Shown here: in pieces, positions 1 through 11,250 of the stretch
Numbering within the stretch: the first letter of the stretch is position 1
Layout of the letters: each line of letters opens with the position of its first letter
From: Rhodeus uyekii
Taxonomy: Eukaryota; Chordata; Actinopteri; Cypriniformes; Acheilognathidae
Assembly: GCA_037043235.1 (NCBI GenBank)
Contig: JAWRVZ010000056.1
Span: forward strand, 1,935,501-1,999,500
DNA length: 64,000 nucleotides
Direction of reading: 5' to 3'
Made by a program: the position numbers and the translations under genes
Notes under the pieces: model-generated
Seen by the model: only the letters and a program-made list of their open reading frames with translations
What the model was told of the DNA's origin: nothing
Databases searched by the model: none

Positions 1-1582
1 CATCAAACCGTTGGCCTTGCCAAGTATTATTTGAGCAACCAAGAAAATCTCATCACAATCGTGTTGTACTGCACAGTGACAAATGATTGCTATTTTGTCT
101 TTTTTTCTGCAAAATCATAAGGAAAACTCTCAAAACAAGTTTTAAGGGCTTGATCCACTAACAGAAATGCACTATGGTACTGCCATTATGTTTTGAATAT
201 GGTATCATGGATATATACATAAATATATCTTCCTATATATAATATATTATGCCATTGAATTCAACTACAATATTATCAAGTGTTATTATTGTTAAGAAAT
301 TTTTTTTTAAATTAAAATTATGTAAATTATGTAATTTTTAGTAATTCAATGTAATAAAAAAACGCCTATTAAAAATTAGCTGGCAACTAAATGAAATAAA
401 ATAAGTTTAAGTTACTGAAATAGATATAAATTAAAGCTAAACTAATTTTAAAATAAATGAAAAAGCATATATGGCAAAAAATACTAAAAATATACAAATA
501 TTAAAATAGTACATAAATAATACTAAAATAACATGGCATTCTGTAATTTTACTATAGTCCCACCACAGCATTTTTTGACAGTACTAATTATGTACAAAAA
601 ATTTGAAATTTGAAAAAACAAAACAAATAAAAATAAGATGTCATTGTGATAGGTTGTTCACTGACCATCCAGTTTATTTTAGAAATATGGTATATTAAGG
701 AAGCAAAAGGGGCTGTGAACATTTCAAACTAACTTTATGATACAAAAAGAGGCAAAACTGGGTAAAATCACAAATTCTGTGATTTCCTACATGAAACCTC
801 ACGTTTCTGAGTGAAAAACTAAATATGTCTCATCACACACACACTCGACACACCTTTAACTTTGACAAAAAGAAATGTAGAAATGTAAAACACTTGACTC
901 GTTGACCCGGCCTCTGCCTAATTCTCCCTCTCAAGCTTTTCTCTACTCTCCCTGAATACTCTTCTTTCTTACACTTGGCTTGTATCTCAATCGAAAGAGT
1001 CTTCCTGCACATTATCTCGCTCCAAACACATCCCTTAAATAAGAATGTGACTCCGGAGGATCTCCCCACAGTAGCTAAGGAGACAATGGGAGTGGTAACG
1101 TTTATCCCACCATCCTTGGTGGTTTCATTTAATCGTGGGATTAGAAAGACAGCTCATATTGAAAGCTTATCTCTTTCCCCCTCTGGAGAGATTTATAAGG
1201 GCAACAGATTTTGTTTTTGATACGAGTAATTGTATTTGGCTCATAGGATACACAAGTATCTATTTCACACATACGAACCCTGTCTTGACTCTTTTTTTTC
1301 TGATAAAAGGTTCCTTCCTTTGTCAAAAATGCAATCTTGTCTTTTTTGTTTTGAAAGATAATTGTCTTCTTGTATCGCAGTCGAGCCGCCCGGTTCCTAT
1401 ACTCTCAAAAAGACTGAGGTTTCCTTATCATGAAATGTGTGCCGCTCACTGCTATGGGACTCGATCAGATTACAGGAGATGGTCAGGTCTTTGTCGATGT
1501 TATGTTGCTTCTGAGATGCTTGATAACATTTTTTTCCTTCCTGTGTTAACAGGAGGAAACTGACTTCTGGTAAGATTTGTTC

Positions 1583-1636
1583 AAGAAAGAAAGGATGAAA
1601 GAAAGAAAGAAAGAAAAAAAGAAAGAAAGAAAGAAA
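1583..1636. repeat. (GAAA)n microsatellite
   Basis: Imperfect GAAA tetranucleotide run, interrupted by a short A-run. Confidence 0.9.
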
Positions 1637-3100
1637 AACATTTCAGGTTATCTTCTGTGAGTTATATGAATGGAAAATAAGAGAAAAAAAACTCATTCAT
1701 ATTAAACAGGGTTGAGCAAATAAAAGCAATCCCTCTAAAACAGAGGATAATGCTCTTTTACAGCAATTTACTGCATCTGGAATAAGCCTGACTTTAGAGA
1801 GAAAAAAGCCCCATAATGCTTTAACAAAAGAAAGGATATGCAACCTTACGGAGAGGTTACAAAAACAACAAGGACTTTGTGTCAAAAACATCATGCACAA
1901 CATCCAGACATTAGCATCAAGGTGGCACGACATGTTATGTGTGCTTGCGGAACATGCTGATTTAGAAGTCATTGCGATGAAATGTGTTCCTGAAGTGGGG
2001 CACCATGGGACTCTAAAGCATCATTTCTGAGCTTGCTTCAGCAACTACAGGGACGACACAGCATGGGGTAACTACATATGATTACACCTATGAGCTCAAT
2101 TCAATACATTTCGGCACAAATCACGTATAATAGAAGGCTGTAAACGCCTTTCAAGAAAAAAATACATTTAATGGCTCCAAACTTAACATATTCAAAAAAG
2201 GTTTGTGGAGAATTTAACATGTAAAAGTGGAGTAAAACAGGGAAAACAAAGCATATTATTTTACATAATCAAATGATTTATATTTATTATTATCCTCAAA
2301 ATAATGCAGATAAATATTACATTTTACCATTAGAATAAGGTCAAATATGAGTTAAAAATAGTAGTGTAAATCAAGAGTATCCTGGTGAATGAAGTGAACC
2401 TGGACTAACAGTTATCAGCAGGGTGTGCAACAAGAGATGGGAAATGAGAGAACCGAATATCTCTACCAACCTCGCTGATGGTACAAAAATGATACGGTGA
2501 TTTGACTGAAGTATGGCAGTCTGAACCACTGTCAGTGCTATAGCAGAATAGCAGCGCCCACCGCATATAATCGCCTACTATTTTCCCCGCTGTCATTCGC
2601 TATTACCCAGCCTGGGTCCTGGAACTGCCAAAGCAGCTACAGGGACATCAAAAAACCTCTGCACAGCCATAAAGAAAGAGCTCATCTTCTTCTCAACACA
2701 TACACACAAAGATGCAGACACGGACACACATCGCCAAGCCATCATATTGCGTACACATGTGTCAAAAATAATATAACATCCCCTCCTTGTTCCTTGTCGT
2801 AACCCCTGTACCACGAATACGCTTGTCTTTTGAACATAGCATCAAGCTGCCATCTGACGGACACACTCTGACATTTCCTGCCAAACCGCAGGGGAGTTTG
2901 GGACAGTTTAGGGCTGCAGACAGAGTGATAAAGATTTGGACCGATTCCTTTTGCTTTTGCTCAATTTTGGTTTTTGCTCAATATGAAACTTGCAGGTTAT
3001 CTTCTTTTTTGTTCTTCTTTTTGTTCTTATTCTTTTGTATTCTTATCCTTTTAACTTCACTGTGAATATGTTAAATAAGAAAATTAATTAAAAACGTTTC
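1637..3100. other. Intronic DNA, no gene seen
   Basis: No exon-like frame. The short frames here lack similarity to any family I know. Composition is ordinary intronic sequence with a pyrimidine-rich patch near 3000-3045. Confidence 0.6.
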
Positions 3101-3150
3101 ATGTTACGTATGTAACCCTAGTTCCCTAAAGAGGGAATGAGACACTAAAG
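3101..3150 (+). repeat. Fragment of a DIRS/TIR-type terminal repeat
   Basis: Contains GTTACGTATGTAACCCTAG followed by TTCCCTAAAGAGGGAATGAG, the same type of terminal sequence as the element at 44591-44827 (TAACCTTAATTCCCTGAGG, then GGGGGAACGAGACG). Only about 50 bp survive before the sequence becomes AT-rich. Confidence 0.6.
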
Positions 3151-5985
3151 CTAAAAATCTAAATCTAAATCTCTTGAAAGGGAACTATTGTTAATCTTCT
3201 AAGACAATTTTAACATTTCGACACTATAGTGTTTTAAATATAACTTATTAAAAATATATTAATAATAATTTCTTAATTTCTTAATTAATTTAATAATTTA
3301 TTATTAATTGTATAATAATAATACAATTGTTATTAGAAAATTTTATCTAAAATATAAAACTACTTTTCATAAATTATTTTATTAAAGATGATCAAATGAT
3401 ATAATTTTTTTTTACAAAATATATAAAATATAAAATAAAACGTGTTCAGACTATTAAAACGTATAAAATATACACTATTTAAATTCAATTCATTGTTTTA
3501 TTACAGATTATTAAATTATTAATGCTTTTAAAGATTGAATGAGCATTATATGAAAGTAAAAGTGCATGAACAGTTATATATAAAAATAAATAACAATAAA
3601 AATAAAGAATATCAACCAATCTACCAACACCAACAAATCTTTTTGTACATCTACTTGAGCTACTAGAGAAGTTCATTGGGAGAGATGAGATTCAGTGGAA
3701 GAATGAATCCTCTTTTTTTATTACTCTTTAAAATACTTTGCAAATGCAAAATCTCATTCAATCTACTATGTTTCAAAATTCAACGGTGACATGGCATCAT
3801 GGTGGAGGTTGCTGAATGTCATGATCTTCAACTTTCCTCTGAATTAATCAGCTTTAATCACAATCATTCTAAATATATGTTGTAAAGGGTTAAAAAAAGA
3901 TCTGATCAATTAAATTTGTGTCTTGTGTCTGAATGTGGTTGGTATATCAGTGACAAAATGAGATAATTCCTCACAAGATTTAGTATCTGTGGTTTTCTAA
4001 ATATAACGTCTTATGGCTTGCTGTTGTTAGGTTACGGTACAGTTCCTTGAAAAGAAGTTGCTTATCTGGCTTTTACAGTGAGTTAGAAAACTACATTTCC
4101 ACTCCATAAGTCCATTATATGGTAAAGTGAAAGCAACGAGAGAAGATTGTGCAGATTTTCAACTCCAGATTGCCAGCTAAAGCCTAAATAATAGAGATTG
4201 CTGAATTCCCCTTCAGCATTTTCTGGAAAAATCCAGGCAAATCCAGTCAAAAAGCACACATAGTAGCCTACAACTGACGAGTAATACTATCAAAGAAGTA
4301 GCGTCTTGTGCTTATTCGCATTTGTTAGCTGTTACTGGAGGGTGTGCGAATTGCATTAGGCCATGCGGCGGCACTTGGCTCAGTATCTCTAAAGAAGAGA
4401 AGTGAATAGACAAGCACAGCACAATTTATTCTCAAAGTGATGGTTGGTGTAAAGTTCTCTGAGTATTCTGCACATGGCCTCGGGTTACGTTGTAATGACA
4501 GTCATAAGCTTTAGGTGGCCGCGCTTGTGGCCCTGTAGACATCTCTGCTTGACCTCTTGGGACCCATGGGAGATAAATAGGCAGTGTGCTTGAAAGACAC
4601 AATGAGCTAACTTGCCCTTGCTATTTGTATGTGCTTAGCACAGCAAGGTAAGGTATAATAACTTGGCAAACGCACAGCTCTGGAACCAATGTGGCGAAAC
4701 TATTAGGCATTCATTCCTTGACACATTAAGAAAATAAAGCACAGATGTTTCGTGCGGTTCAACACTCTCCATGGGCTTTTCAAGAACCTGCTTCATTTAG
4801 CTTTTAAATTAAATAAAGGATAGCATGGCAGCGCACCAAAAACACACAATATCACTTGAGGGCCGTGGCTCTGTCAAAAAGATGATGACACACACATATC
4901 CTTCGAATATATTTCTTCATCAATGCTCTGACAAGATCGAATTGAGAAATCAAACATTACAAAGAAATCAGTGCCAAAGCAAAGAGCAGCCTGCCATGAG
5001 GGGACATCTGTCTTCAAGCATAATCATATTCTATTCGCAGGTGGCCATCTGAATATATAAATATTTTATTATCATGTTGAAACTTTGGCAGAGAAAGTAC
5101 ATTTTGCTGACATTTATATAGAAGTGTTATACCACAGTGCCACCTATAAATCTCTGTGATATATTTCCCCAACTCTTATGCGAGTCTGTTGCAAAAACTC
5201 ATGTTGGCAAAAATGAAACTTTAGACCTAAAACAAGCAGGCACTGACTTCTATATAATGCATCCATATGAACAGCACGGCGACTCGTGGCTGCATATATT
5301 TTTCATGCCTAATATCATTCATACAAATGGCAGACTGATAAATGGGTGCATTAGTAGAGTTGGCCACATAAAATGGGTTTATTCAGTGCCGACAGGAACA
5401 CAAACTGATGCCCTGAGATGCTCTAACAGGAATAAATGGACACGCTGATGTAATGAACAAGAAAAATGACTCAACATTGGCTTTGCGTACATGCATGTTC
5501 CTTGTAAAAATATTACAAATTTTATTTCGCTAAGAATTTCTGACCACCTCAACGGGACCATTTGCTTAATGCTCAACAAAATATAAGGAAGGGATGAAGG
5601 GATATATGAAGGGATGCCATATAGGATCATACACATGCACATGAGTTTTCATGCCTCGTAAACGTAAACAAGTGGATATTTTATGAAATTTTTAACAATA
5701 TTGTGGTTTTGTGATTTCTCCTCACGCAAGTCACCAAGGCAACATTATCCACAGAAGTTGCTGAAATCAATGAGCTCTAAAATATGAAATAGTAAAAATG
5801 GCTGTGGTTGTGATACTGCTTCTATATACAACAGGTCATCAAATAAGTAAATTATAAGTAACTTGTTGTCTGTTTTGACTGCCAACAATAATAGTTCCAA
5901 ACAAAGTCGAAGCAGAAACAGTATTTGTGTTCAATATTGTTGAACAAATCGGTTGGATCAGTGAATCAGTGACTCACTCGTGAAG
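3151..5985. other. Intronic DNA, no gene seen
   Basis: Very AT-rich from 3200 to 3500, then ordinary composition. No protein family, RNA gene or transposon terminus could be recognised. Confidence 0.55.
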
Positions 5986-5989
5986 ATGA

Positions 5990-7040
5990 CCATCTTAGTG
6001 CTATGGTCGAGACTCCAATACCTCAAAAGAGGTGGAGTTCCCTGTATTCTGAGCTCTGGAGGAGGATCAGATGTCGATCACTGCATTGGAGAGTGGGCTA
6101 GAGTCCTCCAGGGATGAAGACATGAGTGCATTGCCCCCTTCGGGGATGGTAGCATTGTTCAACTATGACCCAGAGCTGACGGCCATGCTTTCTCAGGCCA
6201 CCAAGAGAGTCGAGCTCGAGTGGAGAACTCCACTGTGTCTCGAACCCTCGAGGAAGGAAGACTGTTATCTCTGGGTGGCCAACAGTGGATCTCAGTATCC
6301 TGTCCCAGTACCTTTTGAACCTCTGCGGTCAGTTGAGCTTAAGTTCCTGCCATTAAATGCAGCGTTCCTGAATGAACTAGCTTCTATTATGAGGCTGGGG
6401 GAACTGTAGGCATTTTCGGTCGATGAATCATGCCTGGAATTTGGGCCAGATATGTGCCCACGGCTACCACTATGCCTTACCAGAATTAGGTGGTTAACCT
6501 GCAAATGGTGCCCATGGAGGAGGCAGACCTAGCCCTTGCTCTGCTCTGTCCCATCCATTCTTTGTGCCTTTACATGGACTGAAGGCACAACTTCAGGAAT
6601 TCAGAACATTGCTATTGGAGGACAGCAGAAGGAAAATGCTGCCTCCAAGCAGAGGTTTGCCCAATGGATAATGGATGCCATTGTCTTGGCATACCAAGCC
6701 CAAGACCAGCAGTGACCCCTAAGTGTGAGGACATACTCTGCCAGAAGTATTGCTTCCTCCTGGGCCCCGGCGCTGGCAAACATCTGTAAGCTGCAGGCTG
6801 GGCGACACATAAAACGTTTGCATGGTTCTATGACCTTCGTGGTCATGACCCTCAGGTGAGTTCCCTGGCAGGTGAACCCTGTTGGAGTTCTTCCAGCGCC
6901 AGCGCCAATCAGATGTGGCTGACACGTCTGACGCCAGGCCTAGTACCTCAAGGTATGCCCAGTGTTTTGTCCTGCACTACCCAGATGGCCTGTCCATATG
7001 TGCAAATTCCACATGCAGGTGGGATATGGCCTCCATAGCA
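5990..7040 (+). pseudogene. DIRS-like retroelement gag remnant
   Basis: The frame at 6071-6409 (112 aa, MSITALESGLESSRDEDM...) resembles the middle of fish DIRS-like ORF1 (Gag): an acidic stretch, then PELTAMLSQATKRVELEW, a PEPSR-like motif (LEPSRKEDCYLWV) and a VPVPFEPL segment. The family usually has several hundred residues; here the frame stops after 112 codons and is followed by broken coding-like sequence to about 7040. DIRS elements are retrotransposons that integrate with a tyrosine recombinase rather than an integrase. No RT, RNase H or recombinase is present in this copy, so it is internally deleted and inactive. It lies opposite in orientation to the neurexin gene. Confidence 0.65.
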
Positions 7041-7127
7041 TTCCTTTCTTGAGGGACATTTTCTCAGTGTTATCCAAAATCTCACTGAGTGGTTTACAAG
7101 GAACAGCAGTTATGGACTATCCATGTG

Positions 7128-7660
7128 TGTAACCCGGTTCCATTCTCTGCCCTAATGGTGTGGGGGGATCAAGTGGCTTACGGAAGGCACTGAGAGGAGA
7201 AGCAATAGTGGCGCTTTGTTAAGGATCCCAATTAATCAGTTCAGTGCTGACGTACTGTTGGCCATGACTGACTGATAGGGAAAGTCTCGGTTGCTATTGA
7301 AACCCCTCTACCCTAAAGGAGAGAACAAATATGTTATGTGTCGTCGCCACGATTGCTGTACTACCTCTGAGCGGCCGAGACATCGGCTCAGCGAAAAACC
7401 CGAATGTGTGATTGCATGTGTTCTTCCTTATTTACCCGCTTCAAGGGGCGGAGCAGGCTGAGACTCTCAGGCAAGATACCAATTTGTCAGTTCAGTTCTG
7501 ACATAACATCTCCGTTCCCTTCTTCAGAGAAGGAGGGTTACAGTTGTTGGTCTGAGGTTGCAGTGATAGTTGAAAGAGTCCATGTGGCCAATTGCAAAGC
7601 ATGTGTCTTGTGGAGGAAGTTTGCGATGTCTAATCTCACTACTCTCATAAAATAAAATTC
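7128..7660 (+). mobile_element. DIRS-like 3' tail (terminal and internal complementary region)
   Basis: Begins with a TGTGTAACCCGGTTCC motif and later carries GAGCGGCCGAGACATCGG, GGGGCGGAGCAGGCTGAGAC, ACCAATTTGTCAGTTCAG and a GGAGGGTTACAG end. I recognise these as the non-coding tail of fish DIRS-like elements. It directly follows the gag remnant in the same orientation, so the two probably belong to one internally deleted copy. Confidence 0.6.
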
Positions 7661-8160
7661 ATAATAGTACTCCATGTTCTTCATGTACTCGCACATTAGT
7701 CTTATGCCATCAATTTAATTCATTATGGCGGGGTCCCTTTCAATAATCTTGTACTAATGTTGATTTTTATATATAAAGTCATGGCAACCTTAGAGATTTT
7801 AGACTTTTCAACCTTCCCCAATTTATTGAATCATACTAAAGTGGAATAAAATATGGACTTACTGGCTAGCACATTATTTTTTTCCATGCACTTTTGCTGA
7901 TTTTCTTTAGAAGCAGGCATTATTAACTGAGACAAGATAAAATAGTGGATATGGAAAGAAAATGTAAAATGGAACAATATCAGTTATTTTCATTAAGAGC
8001 ACACCTGAGATGAAGAACTAGGCTTGTTCGATGCTATAAAAATAGGAATTCAAACATTTGTTTCCACAACACTTGTTTCCACAATGTGACAATATGTCAT
8101 GATGTGGCACAATCATATAAATTTAGAAGATATTAAAATTTTCTTCTACATTTAAGAGCA
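7661..8160. other. Intronic DNA, no gene seen
   Basis: AT-rich and without recognisable coding frames or repeats. Confidence 0.5.
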
Positions 8161-8164
8161 GTAT

Positions 8165-8560
8165 TTTAGAAATTGAAAAACGTCTGCTTACCAAGGCTGC
8201 ATTTATTTTAATTAAAAATAATAAACCAGTAGAGTAAACCAGTAATATTGTGAAATATCTGTTTTCCATTTAACATATCTGTTTTCCGCTTTAATATATT
8301 TTAAATCAATTTCACCATTTCAGAAATCATTTATTGTTTCCATATTTTTGTGGAAATGGACATACATTATTTGGGGGATTCTCTGATTAAATGGAAAAAT
8401 CAAAACAGCATTTATTTGAAAAATAGACATCAGCTGTAACATTATAAATATCCTTACTGTCACTTTTGATCTATTTAATGAAATTGTAATATTTCACAAT
8501 AATAAATGCTTTTACTGCATTTTGCTCAAATATATGCAGCATTGGTAAGTATTATAGACT
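8165..8560. repeat. Common cyprinid-type TIR element, degraded copy
   Basis: Shares phrases with the copies at 24.1, 27.8, 57.6 and 60.5 kb: ACCAAGGCTGCATTTATTT, CAGTAATATTGTGAAATAT, TTTTTGTGGAAA, ACTGTCACTTTTGATC. In better copies the family has inverted ends of the form ACCATTCAAAAGTTTGG...; these are not clear here. Non-coding, presumably moved by another element's transposase. Confidence 0.65.
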
Positions 8561-8948
8561 TCACAAAAACCTTAATCTTTTGAAAAGTTATGTAAATCTA
8601 CCAGTGCACTAAGAGGAGGAGTGCAGGAAAGCTGCTAGCTTCCGATGCTTGGTATCTACTCCTTCATTGCATCCATTGTTTTCCACAGAAACCCATATAG
8701 TGGCAAGAACAAAGCATCTAATGGAATTGAGGAAAAAGGAAGAAGCTACAAATGCACCGTTTGTTTCTATTGTTGGGAGTAAGACACAGACAGGATGTTC
8801 CTGAATGAAAGTACACTGCACAGTCACTGGGGACACAAAGTGACTTAAAAAATAGCTTGAAAGCAGTTGCTGTCCAGTTCTGTACATTGTCCATACATCT
8901 TCCTGAGGTCATTGGCCAAAGGTTGAAGTGATCGGTGAGAGGTCTTAC

Positions 8949-9120
8949 CTGAGGGGAAGTGCTCATTGATGGCCCAGTTGTCCACCTGAAGTGTAGCATT
9001 GCCCCCATTTCTGGTGAAGCGCACTACATGGTACTTGCCGTCATTTACAGTGGTGCTGCTCTCCTGAACAATGATGTCAACCGTTCCGATGTTGAATGTG
9101 ACTCCAATTTTGCCTTGCTC
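8949..9120 (-). CDS. nrxn3: Neurexin-3 exon, middle of the last LNS domain, ending at splice site 4
   Basis: Internal coding exon of 172 nt on the minus strand: 57 codons plus one base. It begins EQGKIGVTFNIGTVD and ends NWAINEHFPS, in frame with the exon at 37102-37283. The acceptor reads TCCTTTTCAG and the donor GTAAGA (8948-8943). It continues the LNS6 beta-sandwich. The Ile in FNIGT sits where NRXN1-beta Val154 contributes a backbone calcium ligand, and NGGNATLQVDNW holds an NAT N-glycosylation sequon. The trailing G (phase 1) is the boundary where neurexins include or skip the roughly 30-residue splice-site-4 insert, which decides between cerebellin (insert present) and LRRTM (insert absent) binding. 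FNIGTVDI and VRFTRNGGNATLQVDNW again favour neurexin-3. The next exon (splice-site-4 insert or the RQLTIFN exon) was not found between 1 and 8948. Translation past the donor quickly loses similarity, confirming the exon end. Confidence 0.95.
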
Positions 9121-9542
9121 CTGAAAAGGATGAACAAATATCAGTGTTGTCCTCAGCATTGAATATATTAACAACAGACACATGGAATGAATACAGGTCA
9201 GTTGAATGACTTTTTGACATTGAGATTCACCTTATGTATTTTTTCTGAATTTTGCTAAAGAGACAACGTCAGAAAAAGTTGAAAGTTTAACGGTAAAAGA
9301 TTGTTGCTATGGTAAAACTTTCAATTTATTAACTGCTGAGTTCCCTTACTCTAAATGTTGAAAACCGTAATAGATCTAAAGGGATAATTAATGTAATACA
9401 GTTTTTGGAAGTGAAAAAGAAGTCGAGACTTATCATTTACAGTGAAAAACTGTAAATTGATATTCCCAGAATTCTATTTGACAGCTCACATTTTTTTTCT
9501 TATAAGTTGTCTAAATTAGTTTTACGCTAAATTCATGTAACT

Positions 9543-9640
9543 TTCCTGTAGCTCAAACTTTCCTGGAGCGTGGTGCTTCCAACACCAAGGTCATGGGTTA
9601 GATTCCCAGGAAACAATGTAAGTCGCTTTGGATAAAAGTG
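9543..9640 (+). repeat. tRNA-derived SINE-like repeat
   Basis: Has a tRNA-like head (CCTGTAGCTCAAAC; B-box-like GTCATGGGTTAGATTCCC) followed by AAGTCGCTTTGGATAAAAG, the tail shared by many fish SINEs. A copy with the same head lies on the minus strand at 49268-49337. Too degenerate to be a working tRNA gene. Confidence 0.7.
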
Positions 9641-10277
9641 ATTTTATGGTATATTTATTACAGTTAATGAAATATGATTTTTTCTAACTATAAATTTAAG
9701 TAAAAAATGTTGTTACCATATTTTTTGATCAGACAACCTCAGCATGTAGCTTTTTTATGTAAATTTCTCAGATTTTATTTTTGAGTGTACACAATGAAGA
9801 GATGCATTTTATTCTGTTTAGACTCATTTTTAATGACAGAGATGCCCTTGAAACCTGCCACCTCTTGCTTTGCTTTTGTTCTAGTAGGATCCTGAATAAT
9901 CTATTAGCATTAGTGACCCCTGATAAACTTGTCCGCTTGATGAAAAGTATTCATCAGCCATTAGCACCCCCCTGTCTTTAGAGGTGAAGATTCAGGCTCA
10001 TTGATTTACATAATGCAGTGAAAGTGGACTAAATCAATAGCATTAGCTAAAACAGAGAAAGAGATAAGAATGATTAATGAAACAGGAAGGTGCGCAGTGT
10101 TTGCCCCAATGGATACAAGAGGCTGTGTGCAAATGTAGCTGCAAAGATTCCCACTATAAATTAATTAGCACAGCCTCAGTGAGCATCGGTGGAGCAGGAA
10201 ACATTGAGGAAATGTTCCATCCATCGTCAATGTCATGAATTAACTATGTGTTCTGAACCTCCCCCCTCCCGTCTTAA

Positions 10278-10326
10278 ACCAGCATAAGCTGGTTCTCTGG
10301 TCTTAGCTGGTCTGGTCTTAACCAGC
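10278..10326. repeat. ACCAGC/GCTGGT palindromic repeat
   Basis: Tandem and inverted runs of ACCAGCATAAGCTGGT, GGTCTTAGCTGGT and GGTCTTAACCAGC. This is a short palindromic repeat common in cyprinid genomes. Confidence 0.7.
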
Positions 10327-11080
10327 AATTTTTTGCTTTTCTTTCTATTCAACCGTTTCATCCTCCAGAACTTACTCTCTCAACCCCCTCCAGAGCCCTC
10401 TGGGTTGCATGGATATATTTTATGGTTATGTTAAACCAAATCTGGTGTTGTTCTTATCTCTTCCAGCATGGAAAATGACGACAGATGATAAATTGTATCA
10501 AGGGAGATGTTTATCACCGCAGAGTGCATTTATCTCTGTGAGCGAAATCTGGGCCAGTCTTCTCAAGTTCATTTGGAAGACTTTCCCAGAGACCAGAATG
10601 CTATGTTCACCATACTATGTTTGTCTTTTTAATTAACCCTCATGTTTTGTTGATAATTACTACAGATTGTATGTTTGGTGTCCCAAAGATGTTCACTTTT
10701 GAGGGGTTTTAATAAAAAACGCAAGCTTCGATAAAGCTTGGCTATGACGCTTCACCCAACAGTTCTGTATATTCCGTATTAACAAAAGGTTTCATTCGTT
10801 TCAATATAAAAGTCTTCTCTACTGAGTGACTCCTAAAGACAGTCTCTGCAACTGTAATAATGTAACGTCTGTTGCTGTTCTTGGTCAGTGTCTATTTTTT
10901 TCAGCGTTTCAGCGGAAGGTAGGTTTTTAGTGATTTTAACTTCATGGAAAATTGCATCAATACATATTTTTAGCCTTTAATATTTGTATTGTGTGGTAAC
11001 GGTTTTATAAAAGGTACTTTCTGTGTATCATATTTTTCTTCAGCTGTGACTTACAAAGGGCAAGCCTTGAGTACCTTACT
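10327..11080. other. Intronic DNA with a small hairpin
   Basis: No coding exon recognised. A short perfect hairpin lies at 10722-10740 (7-bp arms CAAGCTT/AAGCTTG, 5-base loop). A TTTTTTTCAG tract and a GAAGGTAGG donor-like sequence occur near 10890-10925, but nothing connects them to a gene. Confidence 0.45.
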
Positions 11081-11084
11081 GCTT

Positions 11085-11250
11085 ACATTCAAGATGATGC
11101 ATTTAATTGATCAAAGGTGACAGTAAAGTGATATATTTCAGATAAATGCGGGTCTTATTCACTTTCAGTAACAAAATGATTCACCAGAAGTATTAAGCAT
11201 CACAACTGTTCAACTGTTAAATAAATGCAGCCTTGGTCAGCATAAGGAAC
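11085..11250. repeat. Common cyprinid-type TIR element, fragment
   Basis: Contains GATGCATTTAATTGATCAAA, GTGACAGTAAAG, AGTATTAAGCATCACAACTG and AAATAAATGCAGCCTTGGTC. These are the reverse-oriented phrases of the family seen at 60.5 kb. Confidence 0.6.

Larger units (their letters stand above)
1..8948 (-). other. nrxn3: Neurexin-3 downstream intron (partial)
   Basis: Sequence 3' of the second LNS6 exon on the minus strand. The intron is at least 8.9 kb because no splice-site-4 exon (expected ending ...EEWLQEK) or following RQLTIFN exon was found. It contains a GAAA microsatellite, a short DIRS/TIR-type end, a DIRS-like gag fragment with its tail, and a copy of a common TIR element near 8.2-8.56 kb. 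Confidence 0.75.

Noticed and set aside
1135..1563. 142-codon plus-strand frame
   Set aside because: No recognisable domain, mixed low-complexity hydrophobic residues, antisense to the neurexin gene, and no splice context. Likely chance.
1..8948. Neurexin splice-site-4 exon on the minus strand
   Set aside because: Looked for complements of NTDNER and EEWLQEK coding sequence after the donor; no candidate with flanking AG/GT and the right phase was seen.
9543..9640. tRNA gene
   Set aside because: Only A/B-box-like motifs; no complete cloverleaf, and it continues into a SINE tail. The minus-strand copy at 49268 is likewise a SINE.
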